In this document: positions 34,318 to 49,532 of the stretch, piece by piece | Numbering within the stretch: the stretch's first letter is position 1 | Layout: the number at the start of each line of letters is the position of its first letter | Origin: an uncultured Alphaproteobacteria bacterium | Lineage (GTDB): Bacteria; Pseudomonadota; Alphaproteobacteria; RF32; CAG-239 | DNA: 49,628 nucleotides | NCBI GenBank assembly: GCA_944393175.1 | Contig: CALXZH010000019.1 | Coordinates: forward strand, 1-49,628 | Direction: 5' to 3' | The notes under the pieces: generated by a model | The model's database searches: none | What the model was told of the DNA's origin: nothing | The model's input: only the letters and a program-made list of their open reading frames with translations | Made by a program: the position numbers and the translations under genes

Positions 34318-34959
34318 CTAGTTTTGCATATTAATCAACGTAATTTCTACGCGACGATTTTGCTCTCTTCCTGCTGCCGTAGAATTAGAGGCTATAGGAT
34401 TATTTGGTCCCATACCCATAACCGACAAGCGGCTGGCAGATACACCGCGATTTTGCAGATATGTTGCCACCGCTTGCGCACGTTTAAGAGAGAGCTGATT
34501 ATTATAAGCCAGCGTACCGGTATTGTCGGTATAACCAACCACTTGAACCAATGTCTGATCATATTCTTTAAGTACTTTTGCCACAGAATCCAAAACTCTG
34601 TTAAACGAGGTTTGGAAAACAGCCGAGTCGGTTGCAAAGGTAATATTGCTTGGCATAATCAAACGCACCTGCCCGTTCATTTCTTGAACCTGCACGCCGG
34701 TACCAACCAATTCCTGACGAAGTTTACTGGCTTGCACATCCATATATCCACCTGTTGCGGCACCGCCAACGGCACCGACGCCGGCTCCAACAAGGGCACC
34801 TTTTTCACCACCGACCAAAGCACCGATCCCGGCACCGACTGCGGCACCGATACCCGTTCCCCAAGCCGTATTTGATACCTTGCTTTGCCCCGTATAAGGA
34901 TCTGTTGCACAAGCTGCTAACAAAGAAAGCGCAGCCACAGACATAATTAATTTTTTCAT
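34318..34959 (-). CDS. OmpA-family outer-membrane lipoprotein with glycine zipper
   Basis: A 213-residue lipoprotein. The signal peptide ends in the lipobox LLAAC with the acylated Cys17. A glycine-zipper region (about 33-75: GTGIGAAVGAGIGALVGG and GAVGGAATGG) follows, then a C-terminal OmpA peptidoglycan-binding domain (about 95-210) with VVGYTDNTGTLAYNNQLSLK, RAQAVATYL, and NRRVEITL. It resembles YiaD-type proteins and would link outer membrane to peptidoglycan. Peptidoglycan-binding residues Asp (in GYTDNTG) and Arg (in NRRVEI) are present. A GGGAG site precedes the ATG. Convergent with ftsZ. Confidence 0.9.
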   Translation of the reverse strand: MKKLIMSVAALSLLAACATDPYTGQSKVSNTAWGTGIGAAVGAGIGALVGGEKGALVGAGVGAVGGAATGGYMDVQASKLRQELVGTGVQVQEMNGQVRLIMPSNITFATDSAVFQTSFNRVLDSVAKVLKEYDQTLVQVVGYTDNTGTLAYNNQLSLKRAQAVATYLQNRGVSASRLSVMGMGPNNPIASNSTAAGREQNRRVEITLINMQN

Positions 34960-34988
34960 TTTTTATCTCCCAAAATTAAGATACTAAT

Positions 34989-35017
34989 AATTTAGGAGCG
35001 GAGATAAGAAAAAACAA
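34989..35017 (-). promoter_or_regulatory. Possible promoter of the OmpA-like lipoprotein gene
   Basis: On the minus strand TTGTTT (35012-35017), 17-base spacer, TAAATT (34989-34994), just downstream of the terminator of the upstream small gene. Confidence 0.4.
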
Positions 35018-35023
35018 GCCAAC

Positions 35024-35050
35024 AAAAAACCCTGTGAAAAACTCACAGGG
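35024..35050 (-). terminator. Intrinsic terminator of the 35082-35378 gene
   Basis: On the minus strand CCCTGTGA (35050-35043) pairs with TCACAGGG (35037-35030), followed by six T. Confidence 0.85.
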
Positions 35051-35081
35051 CTGTAATCTCTTTTTTCTGGCTTATAAAGGA

Positions 35082-35378
35082 TTACCTTTTTTTGAAACAA
35101 GGCGTTGCAATCTGAGACAACTTGTTCCAGAACTCTGAAATCAGAATACGCTTCTGAATTTCCGCCTTTCCGATACCTTTAACATGCTCGGCATCATAAC
35201 GGGCAGAAATCTGATGACGATTGATTCTTGTTCTCAACAAATGCCGTTCAACCATCGACAAACCGCCGATAAAATCCGCAACATTTTCTGCATTTAACGC
35301 CATTACTTCGCCATTCATCTCAATCACCTGAGGCTGATTCTCCTTGAGAATTCCTCTTAAAAACTCTTTTGTTCTCAT
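35082..35378 (-). CDS. Unrecognised 98-residue basic protein
   Basis: I do not recognise a family. It is a soluble, probably helical protein with a charged C-terminal half (VERHLLRTRINRHQISARYDAEHVKGIGKAEIQKRILISEFW) and no catalytic motif. The ATG at 35378 has no Shine-Dalgarno-like sequence, only a T-rich run. An in-frame ATG at about residue 21 (MNGEVMAL) has AGGTG upstream and is an alternative start giving 78 residues. It has its own promoter (35467-35495) and terminator (35024-35050), which supports its being a real transcription unit. Confidence 0.6.
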   Translation of the reverse strand: MRTKEFLRGILKENQPQVIEMNGEVMALNAENVADFIGGLSMVERHLLRTRINRHQISARYDAEHVKGIGKAEIQKRILISEFWNKLSQIATPCFKKR

Positions 35379-35466
35379 AAGAAAAAAGTTTAAAAATTAA
35401 ACAATAAAAATATATAAAACCGCCGTAACACGGTATTTTTTACAAAATAATCTTTAATTGCTTAGC

Positions 35467-35495
35467 ACTATATTCTCTTATTTTTCACAAATCAA
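35467..35495 (-). promoter_or_regulatory. Promoter of the 35082-35378 gene
   Basis: On the minus strand TTGATT (35490-35495), 17-base spacer, TATAGT (35467-35472). The leader of about 80 bases has a small CCGT/ACGG hairpin near 35422-35440. Confidence 0.5.
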
Positions 35496-35543
35496 GCAAA
35501 ATTTTGTCCAAGACACAAAAAATGTATATTATCAAATAAACAT

Positions 35544-35828
35544 TTATTTATTTGCTTCGCGTTTTTGCAGCATTTTCTTCTTTGCTAAATCATAACGCAA
35601 TGTTTGATAATTTAGTTCTTTTTTAGATAATACATCACCATGCATCCGAATCAAACGACCGGATATTTGCACTATATTTTCCAATTCCTCTTCGGAAGCA
35701 TTGTCAAGTTCACGCTTTACCAAACGTAAATTTGTACGATAAGACACCAAAGAATAAACCCCATAAGCAACGCCACCCAAGATGACAATAGAAAACAATG
35801 CAATAAGTAAAATTTGATAATTTGCCAT
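35544..35828 (-). CDS. Small single-span membrane protein of unknown function
   Basis: I do not recognise a family. The 94 residues have one N-terminal hydrophobic span (ILLIALFSIVILGGVAYGVYSLV, about 6-28) followed by a basic, helical cytoplasmic tail (RTNLRLVKRELDNASEEELENIVQISGRLIRMHGDVLSKKELNYQTL). The ATG at 35828 lacks a Shine-Dalgarno sequence; the 30 bases before it are T-rich. It has its own near-consensus promoter (35876-35904) just after the rpoC terminator, so it is transcribed separately from rpoBC and probably expressed well. Confidence 0.65.
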   Translation of the reverse strand: MANYQILLIALFSIVILGGVAYGVYSLVSYRTNLRLVKRELDNASEEELENIVQISGRLIRMHGDVLSKKELNYQTLRYDLAKKKMLQKREANK

Positions 35829-35875
35829 AAGAATAAAAGATTAAAAAGTGATACAATAATAAATTCATAACACTA

Positions 35876-35904
35876 ACATTAGTTGGTTAGACAAAATATG
35901 TCAA
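35876..35904 (-). promoter_or_regulatory. Near-consensus promoter of the small membrane protein gene, with inverted repeat
   Basis: On the minus strand TTGACA (35899-35904), 17-base spacer, TAATGT (35876-35881). An inverted repeat CTAAC-N8-GTTAG (35873-35890) overlaps the -10 element and could be a repressor site. Confidence 0.6.
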
Positions 35905-35917
35905 GAAAATATACTAC

Positions 35918-35953
35918 AAAAAAATCCCCCATACCGGAAGGTATGAGGGATTT
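35918..35953 (-). terminator. Intrinsic terminator after rpoC
   Basis: On the minus strand AATCCCTCATACC, loop TTCC, GGTATGGGGGATT, then a T-run. It ends the rpoBC transcript 15 bases after the stop and shows that rpoC is not followed by rpsL here. Confidence 0.88.
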
Positions 35954-35969
35954 TATAATTTAAGAAGAC

Positions 35970-44354
<8,385 letters not shown>

Positions 44355-44662
44355 TGTGTTTTCATCCCTAGGTTTTGATTCCGCATCAATCCTGCCATAT
44401 TTGCTATGAACCCCGCATGCGGAAGGTTAAAAAATAACTATTTCAAAGGTGAATCCCGCCAACCCCTCGGGTGCGACCCTCTCGGCGGCGATTCGAAGAA
44501 TAATATTTTAGAAAAAAATTCATTTTCTTTTATACCTAAGCGACTCTATTTGCAAGAGATTTTTCATCTCTTGAGTCAAGTTTTTTGTTCCTGATTTTAA
44601 GAAAAATTTTAAGTCAAATAAAACCGGCGAGTCGCCATAATTTTCAATGTGAATACCTTATT
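44355..44662 (-). promoter_or_regulatory. rpoB upstream region: leader, hairpins, GANTC cluster
   Basis: No clear gene is seen in these 308 bases. On the minus strand a hairpin CAAGAGAT/ATCTCTTG (44579-44559 region) precedes a candidate promoter, TTGCAA, 15 bases, TATAAA (about 44527-44553). The leader then has CCGCATGCGG (44413-44422), a perfect palindrome. GANTC sites lie at 44377, 44451, 44490, 44542, 44573 and 44629, with one more just inside rpoB at 44344. TTGAGTCAA (44571-44579) also occurs at 640-648. A small GGCG/CGCC hairpin near 44628-44638 could partly terminate the upstream acetyltransferase transcript. Confidence 0.45.
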
Positions 44663-45268
44663 TTACGCAATATCATGTTGCCTAAACAAATCTTGCCAAT
44701 AGTCTCTGTCGTCACCACTCAATCGACGCAAAACGCGACAAGGATTCCCCACCGCAACAACATTAGCCGGAATATCTTTTACCACCACCGCACCGGCTCC
44801 GATAATGCTATTTTCACCGATATGCACTCCCGGATTAATCACGCAGCTTCCGCCAATCCACACATTATTCTCAATGACGATTGATTTCCCGAATTCGATA
44901 CCTGTTGCGCGAACATCTGCATCCAATGGATGCCCTGCCGTATAAAGACACACTCTCGGCCCCAACATAACATTATCACCGATAACCACCTCGCCAATAT
45001 CTAAAATAATACAATCATAGTTGGCATAAAAATGATCACCGACTTTTATGTTAAAGCCGTAATCGCAATGAAAACTTGGGTGCACGCAACAATGTTTGCC
45101 GACTTTACCGAATAATTCTGCAATAATCTTCTGCCGCAACAATTTATCATCTTCCGTTGTCTGATTATATTGCTGACACAAATTTCTGGCCCGTTTTCTA
45201 AATGCCGCCAATTCTTCATCTGCGGGATAAAACAGTTTTCCTGACAACATTTTCTCTTTTTCGGTCAT
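44663..45268 (-). CDS. Maltose/galactoside-type O-acetyltransferase (hexapeptide repeat)
   Basis: A 201-residue acetyl-CoA-dependent sugar acetyltransferase of the NodL-LacA-Maa type. The N-terminal helical mac domain (MTEKEKMLSGKLFYPADEEL to about 55) is followed by left-handed beta-helix hexapeptide repeats (about 72-180) with the catalytic His113 in YTAGHPLD and IGGSCVINPGVHIGENSIIGAGAVVV. Its sugar substrate cannot be told; such enzymes can detoxify non-metabolised sugars. It starts in an ATGA overlap with the upstream HExxH gene. An upstream ATG-like start (45313) lies inside that gene and was not used. Confidence 0.9.
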   Translation of the reverse strand: MTEKEKMLSGKLFYPADEELAAFRKRARNLCQQYNQTTEDDKLLRQKIIAELFGKVGKHCCVHPSFHCDYGFNIKVGDHFYANYDCIILDIGEVVIGDNVMLGPRVCLYTAGHPLDADVRATGIEFGKSIVIENNVWIGGSCVINPGVHIGENSIIGAGAVVVKDIPANVVAVGNPCRVLRRLSGDDRDYWQDLFRQHDIA

Positions 45269-46161
45269 ATTCTCTCCCCTTCCCGATTTTTTGCCCATAA
45301 TTGAGTACGACACGCCGCATCGGCCAAATACTTTTTGCCCTCAAGTTGTAACATTTTGGTTTGCAACATCTCTGCCGGCGTCATATCAACCAAATTTGCA
45401 GCCTCAGTCATTTTATTTTGCCAAGATTGCTTATCAAATGCCGCAAAATTTTTCAGCATTTTGCTCACCGCCCCGAATTTATCAAGCTGATATTTATTTT
45501 CCAATCTTTTGACATACCCCAACATCCACAAATACACCGACATATAGGACTTTAACTCTTGTGTATTTGCCCCATCGGGTGCTTCCAACGCAAACATCCC
45601 GTTTTGGTGAATAAAATCCAGCGTTTGCAAATCTTGTTTTGGAACCGACAAAACCTTTTGCCGATGCGCTGAATTTTGCGCCTCAACCCCCATCAAATAA
45701 TGCGGCAAAAGTTCGGCAAAGCCTTCGCCCATACATCCCATTTTGCGAAAATAAGCTCCATGGACAATGTGTCCGAGTTCATGAATCAAACCAACTTGTT
45801 GCTGCAGAGATAATTCTTTGTCAAACCCGTTTTCAAACCAGTTTTCATCCACCATCAAAGCCAAAGGATAATTTTTATCTAAGGCTACCCCGGCCTCACA
45901 CATTCCCTGCTCTATTGGCAAGCCCAACACATTTCCAAATTCTTTTCCTTCGGGAAACACCAAAAAAGACGCCCGAAACGGGACCTTATAATCAAGAGGA
46001 ACCTGAGCCACTTTTGCAATCAATTTTTCCATATTGGCAATAAAATTACCACATTTTCCGGCTTTCACTTTTTCCGCCCAAGCCGAACGAACCGCCACTC
46101 TCATCTGCGGGCTTACATCAAACACTTCAAAATCATATTGCTTAAATTGAAAATTCTTCAT
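45265..46161 (-). CDS. Putative cytoplasmic zinc metalloprotein with HExxH motif
   Basis: A 298-residue protein with HELGH at 127-131, a zinc-binding HExxH, followed 14 residues later by GEGFAELLPH (Glu146, Glu150). This layout resembles gluzincin-type peptidases, where a downstream Glu is the third zinc ligand, although the spacing is shorter than in M1 peptidases. No signal peptide or membrane span is seen, so it is probably cytoplasmic. Seven residues of context either side (QQVGLI, IVHGAYF) fit a zincin active-site helix. I cannot assign it to a named family. It is translationally coupled to the acetyltransferase and has its own promoter. Confidence 0.7.
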   Translation of the reverse strand: MKNFQFKQYDFEVFDVSPQMRVAVRSAWAEKVKAGKCGNFIANMEKLIAKVAQVPLDYKVPFRASFLVFPEGKEFGNVLGLPIEQGMCEAGVALDKNYPLALMVDENWFENGFDKELSLQQQVGLIHELGHIVHGAYFRKMGCMGEGFAELLPHYLMGVEAQNSAHRQKVLSVPKQDLQTLDFIHQNGMFALEAPDGANTQELKSYMSVYLWMLGYVKRLENKYQLDKFGAVSKMLKNFAAFDKQSWQNKMTEAANLVDMTPAEMLQTKMLQLEGKKYLADAACRTQLWAKNREGERI

Positions 46162-46205
46162 CTCAGTCTTTCAATCTCAACTCTATATTTCACTCACAAC
46201 AAGGT

Positions 46206-46234
46206 ATCCTATCATTTTCCTCTTTTTTTGCCAA
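46206..46234 (-). promoter_or_regulatory. Promoter of the HExxH-acetyltransferase pair
   Basis: On the minus strand TTGGCA (46229-46234), 17-base spacer, TAGGAT (46206-46211), just after the rplL terminator. Predicted start is near 46199. Confidence 0.5.
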
Positions 46235-46278
46235 CAAAATCCACCTTTTCCACTACCTTTTCCTACACTTAACACAAC

Positions 46279-46319
46279 AAAAAAAAGGACTGAAACCAAC
46301 ATATCGTTTCAGTCCTTTT
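46279..46319 (-). terminator. Intrinsic terminator of rplJL
   Basis: On the minus strand GGACTGAAAC (46315-46306) pairs with GTTTCAGTCC (46296-46287), followed by eight T. It separates rplJL from the HExxH gene and from rpoBC. Confidence 0.9.
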
Positions 46320-46388
46320 ACAAAGCTAAAATAAAATCAGACGCGTAACACAACTGCCGCGAGGGCTTTTGCATTACTCATTCAAATC

Positions 46389-46760
46389 TTACTTCAATTC
46401 AACTTTAGCACCAGCTTCTTCAAGTTTCTTCTTGATTTCTTCAGCTTCAGCTTTCGGAGCAGCTTCTTTAACAGTCTTCGGAGCACCGTCAACCAAATCT
46501 TTAGCTTCTTTCAAGCCCAATTGAGTGATAGCACGGATTTCTTTAATAACGTTAATTTTGTTTGCGCCAGCTTCAACCAAAACGACATCAAATTCGTCTT
46601 TTTCTTCAGCGGCAGCGGCACCGGCAGCACCACCGGCAGCAACAGCAACGGCAGCAGCGGCAGAAACGCCCCATTTTTCTTCTAACATTTTTGAAAGATC
46701 GGCAGCTTCCATAACGGTCAAAGCTGACAATTCATCTACTAACTTGGCTAAATCGGCCAT
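46389..46760 (-). CDS. rplL: 50S ribosomal protein L7/L12
   Basis: Stalk protein that recruits translation GTPases; several copies bind L10. The 123 residues show the N-terminal dimer domain ([21 protein letters not shown]), an Ala-rich hinge (about 37-55) and the C-terminal GTPase-binding domain ([41 protein letters not shown]). It follows rplJ by 75 bases on the same strand, and a terminator follows, so it is cut off from rpoB. Confidence 0.98.
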   Translation of the reverse strand: MADLAKLVDELSALTVMEAADLSKMLEEKWGVSAAAAVAVAAGGAAGAAAAEEKDEFDVVLVEAGANKINVIKEIRAITQLGLKEAKDLVDGAPKTVKEAAPKAEAEEIKKKLEEAGAKVELK

Positions 46761-46835
46761 ATTTTTTCTCCAATAAATTAATTAAATCAAAAAACTAAAA
46801 ATTTAACTCTTCGCAAAATTCTGCATTAAGCAAAA

Positions 46836-47318
46836 TTAAGCGGCTTCTTTTTCAGAATAAGCTTTAGTAACGCGAGCGAGCTGAGCAGCGGGAGCTTGTA
46901 ACAGACCGATAATCTTAGCACGCAATTCATCCATAGACGGGATGGTAGCCAAGTGCTTAATCTCATCAAGAGAGAGTACACCGGTACCCATAGCACCACC
47001 GACGAGGATGAGTTTTTCGTTAGTTTTAGCAAATTCAACACAAGCTTTGCAGGCAGAAATCGGGTCGCTTGCGAATGCGATTGCAGTCGGACCTTTGAAC
47101 AAATCTGCCAAATTTTCAAATTTTGTGCCTTTCAGAGCCAGACGAGTAATCCGATTTTTAGTAACTTTAAAACTTGCTCCGGCTTTACGAACATTGTTAC
47201 GCAGTTCAGAAACTTCTTTAACCGTCAAACCTTTGTAGTGAGATACGACGACAACTTCAGCTCCTTCAAACAACGCTTTTAATTCGTTGAGCAAGTCTGC
47301 TTTTTCTTCACGGTTCAC
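46836..47318 (-). CDS. rplJ: 50S ribosomal protein L10
   Basis: Base of the ribosomal stalk that anchors L7/L12. The 160 residues begin NREEKADLLNELKALFEGAEV and contain VVVVSHYKGLTVKEVSELRNNVRKAG and RITRLALKGTKFENLADLFKGPTAIAF, all typical of L10. The start is a GTG at 47316-47318 with GGAGAC upstream. It is preceded by a recognisable L10 leader RNA, so expression should be autoregulated by the L10-L7/L12 complex. The C-terminal part binds L7/L12 dimers. Confidence 0.97.
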   Translation of the reverse strand: MNREEKADLLNELKALFEGAEVVVVSHYKGLTVKEVSELRNNVRKAGASFKVTKNRITRLALKGTKFENLADLFKGPTAIAFASDPISACKACVEFAKTNEKLILVGGAMGTGVLSLDEIKHLATIPSMDELRAKIIGLLQAPAAQLARVTKAYSEKEAA

Positions 47319-47432
47319 TTATTGTCTCCACAATAAAACATCATAACGATGTTGTTTTAACACATATCGGTTTTCCGCACCGACAACTTTGGCACATCCT
47401 CTGTTGTGAGCGCTTCAAAACCGCGACCTAAT

Positions 47433-47544
47433 CTGTCCAGGAGAAAAGATATAAATTTGCATTTACTCCCGTCTATGCAGGATATTTAGGGGCATCAAGA
47501 GAGAAAATTCCTCAGACCCAATGCTCACCTGCAGTCTTGGACAG
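47433..47544 (-). ncRNA. L10 leader (autoregulatory mRNA structure of rplJL)
   Basis: On the minus strand an outer stem CTGTCC (47544-47539) / GGACAG (47438-47433) encloses the conserved AGACTGCAGGTG (47538-47526 region) and CCTGCATAGACGG (47481-47469) elements, a pattern known for L10 leaders that bind the L10-(L12)4 complex. Downstream, a small ACATC/GATGT hairpin (about 47339-47352) lies next to the rplJ ribosome site. Upstream of the outer stem, hairpins TCGGAACA/TGTTCCGA and GGAGGGCAACCTCC are also seen on the minus strand. Confidence 0.75.
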
Positions 47545-47690
47545 TTTTTCGGAACATTTGTTCCGAGAGCGGATTGGGAGGTTGCCCTCCCGCTCCAAAA
47601 CTCAATACAATCACTAATAAAATGAGCTGTTTTTCTTGATTTTATCTTTCAAGCCAAAGCTTTTTAAGAAAAACCATTTGCTCTTTTTTA
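47545..47690 (-). promoter_or_regulatory. rplA-rplJ spacer upstream of the L10 leader
   Basis: This 146-base stretch has no gene. A weak candidate promoter on the minus strand is TTAAAA, 17 bases, TAAAAT. Two hairpins (GGAGGGCAACCTCC and TCGGAACA/TGTTCCGA) lack good T-runs. The rplKA transcript may partly end or continue here; the sequence alone does not decide. Confidence 0.3.
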
Positions 47691-48374
47691 TTAGAGATTA
47701 GAAAGATCAACTTTAACGCCGACACCCATAGTGCTGGACAAAGAAACTTTCTTCATATAAGTACCTTTGGCACCTTGAGGTTTGGCTTTTTGAATTGCTT
47801 CAATGAAAGCCTTAGCGTTTTCATAAATTTGTTCTTCGCTAAAGGAAGCCTTACCAATACCGGCATGAACGATACCGTTCTTTTCAACACGGAATTGGAC
47901 TTCACCTGCTTTAGCGTTTTTAACGGCTGTTGCAACATCAGCGGTAACAGTACCCAATTTCGGGTTTGGCATCAAGCCTTTAGGACCCAAAACGCGGGCA
48001 ACACGACCAGCCATACCCATCATATCCGGAGTAGCGATACAACGATCGAAATCTACTTTACCGGCCATAATGGAATCAACCAAGTTTTCAGCACCGACAA
48101 TATCAGCACCGGCAGCTTTAGCTTCGTCAGCTTTTTCGCCTTGAGCAAAAACGGCAACGCGGATTTTTTTACCGGATCCGTTCGGCAAAGCACAAACGCC
48201 GCGAACCATTTGGTCGGCATATTTCGGGTCAACGCCGAGGTTGATGGCAACATCAATAGTTTCGTCAAATTTAGCGGTAGCGTTTTCTTTAACGATTTTA
48301 ACAGCATCTTTCAGAGCATAAGCCTGATCTTTATTAACTGTTTTATAAGCGTTTACGATTCTTTTTCCAGACAT
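47691..48374 (-). CDS. rplA: 50S ribosomal protein L1
   Basis: Stalk protein at the ribosomal E site and, in many bacteria, the repressor of its own operon through the L11 leader. The 227 residues include the [21 protein letters not shown], the signature-like [22 protein letters not shown], and [21 protein letters not shown], all highly conserved. It follows rplK by 5 bases. An L1-binding-type structure lies upstream of rplK (48837-48876). Length and motifs are normal. Confidence 0.98.
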   Translation of the reverse strand: MSGKRIVNAYKTVNKDQAYALKDAVKIVKENATAKFDETIDVAINLGVDPKYADQMVRGVCALPNGSGKKIRVAVFAQGEKADEAKAAGADIVGAENLVDSIMAGKVDFDRCIATPDMMGMAGRVARVLGPKGLMPNPKLGTVTADVATAVKNAKAGEVQFRVEKNGIVHAGIGKASFSEEQIYENAKAFIEAIQKAKPQGAKGTYMKKVSLSSTMGVGVKVDLSNL

Positions 48375-48379
48375 CTATC

Positions 48380-48817
48380 TTACTCCACTACCTTAATACC
48401 CATAGAAATGGCTTGACCTTTAACCATATTCATAGCTGCTTCAACGGTTGAGCAGTTCAAATCCGGCATTTTGGTTTCAGCAATTTCTTTAACTTGGGCA
48501 ATTGTAATTTGACCGGCAACAGATTTACCTGGTTCTTTTGAAGCAGATTTAACGTTAGCAGCTTTCTTAATCAAATAAGAAACCGGCGGTAATTTTGTTT
48601 CAAAAGTGAAGGATTTATCTTCATAAGCGGTAATAACAACCGGAACAGGAACACCCGGTTCCATCTTTTGGGTAGCTGCATTAAACGCTTTGCAGAATTC
48701 CATAATGTTTAAGCCTTTTTGGCCCAAAGCAGGACCAACCGGAGGAGAAGGGTTAGCCTTTCCTGCGGGGATTTGCAGCTTAATCAATCCTAAAATTTTC
48801 TTTTTGGACTTAGCCAT
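48380..48817 (-). CDS. rplK: 50S ribosomal protein L11
   Basis: Ribosomal protein at the GTPase-associated centre, needed for the RelA response to uncharged tRNA. The 145 residues start [21 protein letters not shown] and have the conserved [28 protein letters not shown] and [25 protein letters not shown] regions. secE and nusG, which usually precede rplK, are not present; mscL lies upstream. The promoter appears to lie inside the 3' end of mscL. Confidence 0.98.
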   Translation of the reverse strand: MAKSKKKILGLIKLQIPAGKANPSPPVGPALGQKGLNIMEFCKAFNAATQKMEPGVPVPVVITAYEDKSFTFETKLPPVSYLIKKAANVKSASKEPGKSVAGQITIAQVKEIAETKMPDLNCSTVEAAMNMVKGQAISMGIKVVE

Positions 48818-48836
48818 TTCAATACCTCTTGTTAGG

Positions 48837-48876
48837 TTTCGTGGTAATCAAGACCAATGGCTCATCTCCCACGAAA
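48837..48876 (-). promoter_or_regulatory. Candidate L1-binding site in the rplKA leader
   Basis: On the minus strand TTTCGTGG (48876-48869) pairs with CCACGAAA (48844-48837) and encloses GAGATGA, a short GCC/GGT hairpin and an asymmetric loop. L1 target sites on rRNA and L11-operon mRNA have the same layout (GTGG/CCAC stem with a GAUGA-type internal loop), so L1 repression of rplKA is likely. It lies 20 bases upstream of the rplK ATG. Confidence 0.55.
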
Positions 48877-48899
48877 TTATTAAATACACGATTCTCTCA

Positions 48900-48925
48900 C
48901 AAAAGGGACACAAAATTCCCTTTTA
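48900..48925 (-). terminator. Weak hairpin after mscL at the start of the rplK transcript
   Basis: On the minus strand AAAAGGG pairs with CCCTTTT across an 8-9 base loop, right after the mscL stop. Only four T follow, so it is a weak terminator or a leader stem. GANTC sites flank it (48890 and 48926). Confidence 0.4.
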
Positions 48926-49477
48926 GAGTCGCCTTTGTATATCACATTTTTTTCTTTTTGCAAGTCTTTTTTCTAAATCTTTATCCGCCAGCTTTTGCAT
49001 TGCCGCATCATTTTCAATCATTGAGGTACAATGAGGACATCTTTTTGCCTGCAAAGGAATATCCGTAAAACAAAACGGACATTTTCTGGTTCCCTCTGGC
49101 TGTTGGTCACATATATCCAATCTTTCTCTGACTTTATTTATTGTTTTTATAAGCAAGAACACGGCAAAAGCAACGATAGTAAAACTGACCAAAGCATTTA
49201 TAAAATTCCCCAAATTCAAAGTAACCGCACCAGCTTCGGCTGCTTGAGCCACCGACACATAAGGCCCCTCAAATTCAGCCCCTTTCTTTAAAACCAAAAA
49301 CAGATTAGAAAAATCAACTTTTCCAAGCAACACGCCCAGCGGCGGCATAATCACATCTTTAACCAATGAATCAACCACTTTTCCGAAAGCCGCCCCGATA
49401 ATAATACCAACGGCCATATCAATCATATTGCCGCGCATGGCAAATTTTTTAAATTCATTAAAAAAACTTTTAATCAC
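48923..49477 (-). CDS. mscL: Large-conductance mechanosensitive channel with C-terminal zinc ribbon
   Basis: Pentameric channel that opens under membrane tension on hypo-osmotic shock. The 184 residues have the amphipathic N-terminus (IKSFFNEFKKFAMRGNMIDMAVG), TM1 (about 18-45, AVGIIIGAAFGKVVDSLVKDVIMPPLG) and TM2 (about 90-112). After TM2 there is an additional domain with C133PFC136 and C147PHC150, a zinc ribbon, and a basic helix. Standard MscL ends near 136 residues. The start is a GTG at 49475-49477 with GAGGAG upstream. The last codons overlap the rplK promoter. Confidence 0.92.
   Translation of the reverse strand: MIKSFFNEFKKFAMRGNMIDMAVGIIIGAAFGKVVDSLVKDVIMPPLGVLLGKVDFSNLFLVLKKGAEFEGPYVSVAQAAEAGAVTLNLGNFINALVSFTIVAFAVFLLIKTINKVRERLDICDQQPEGTRKCPFCFTDIPLQAKRCPHCTSMIENDAAMQKLADKDLEKRLAKRKKCDIQRRL
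48936..48963 (-). promoter_or_regulatory. Promoter of rplKA inside the mscL 3' end
   Basis: On the minus strand TTGCAA (48958-48963), 16-base spacer, TATACA (48936-48941). Both elements are coding bases of the mscL C-terminus. Transcription would start near 48929. Confidence 0.5.
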
Positions 49478-49500
49478 TGTCTCGCTCCTCTGCCTAAGCT

Positions 49501-49532
49501 AAAAAAAAGATACCCCCGCGTAAAACGCGGGG
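49501..49532 (-). terminator. Strong intrinsic terminator upstream of mscL
   Basis: On the minus strand CCCCGCG (7 bases), loop TTTTA, CGCGGGG (7 bases), then TATC and eight T. It ends a transcript that enters from the right edge, just before the mscL start. Confidence 0.85.

Noticed and set aside
46620..46680. Repetitive Ala codons that look like a simple repeat
   Set aside because: This is the normal Ala-rich hinge of L7/L12.
47775..48416. 213-codon open frame on the plus strand across rplA
   Set aside because: Antisense to rplA and biased in composition (Phe, Asn, Ser); no supporting start signals.
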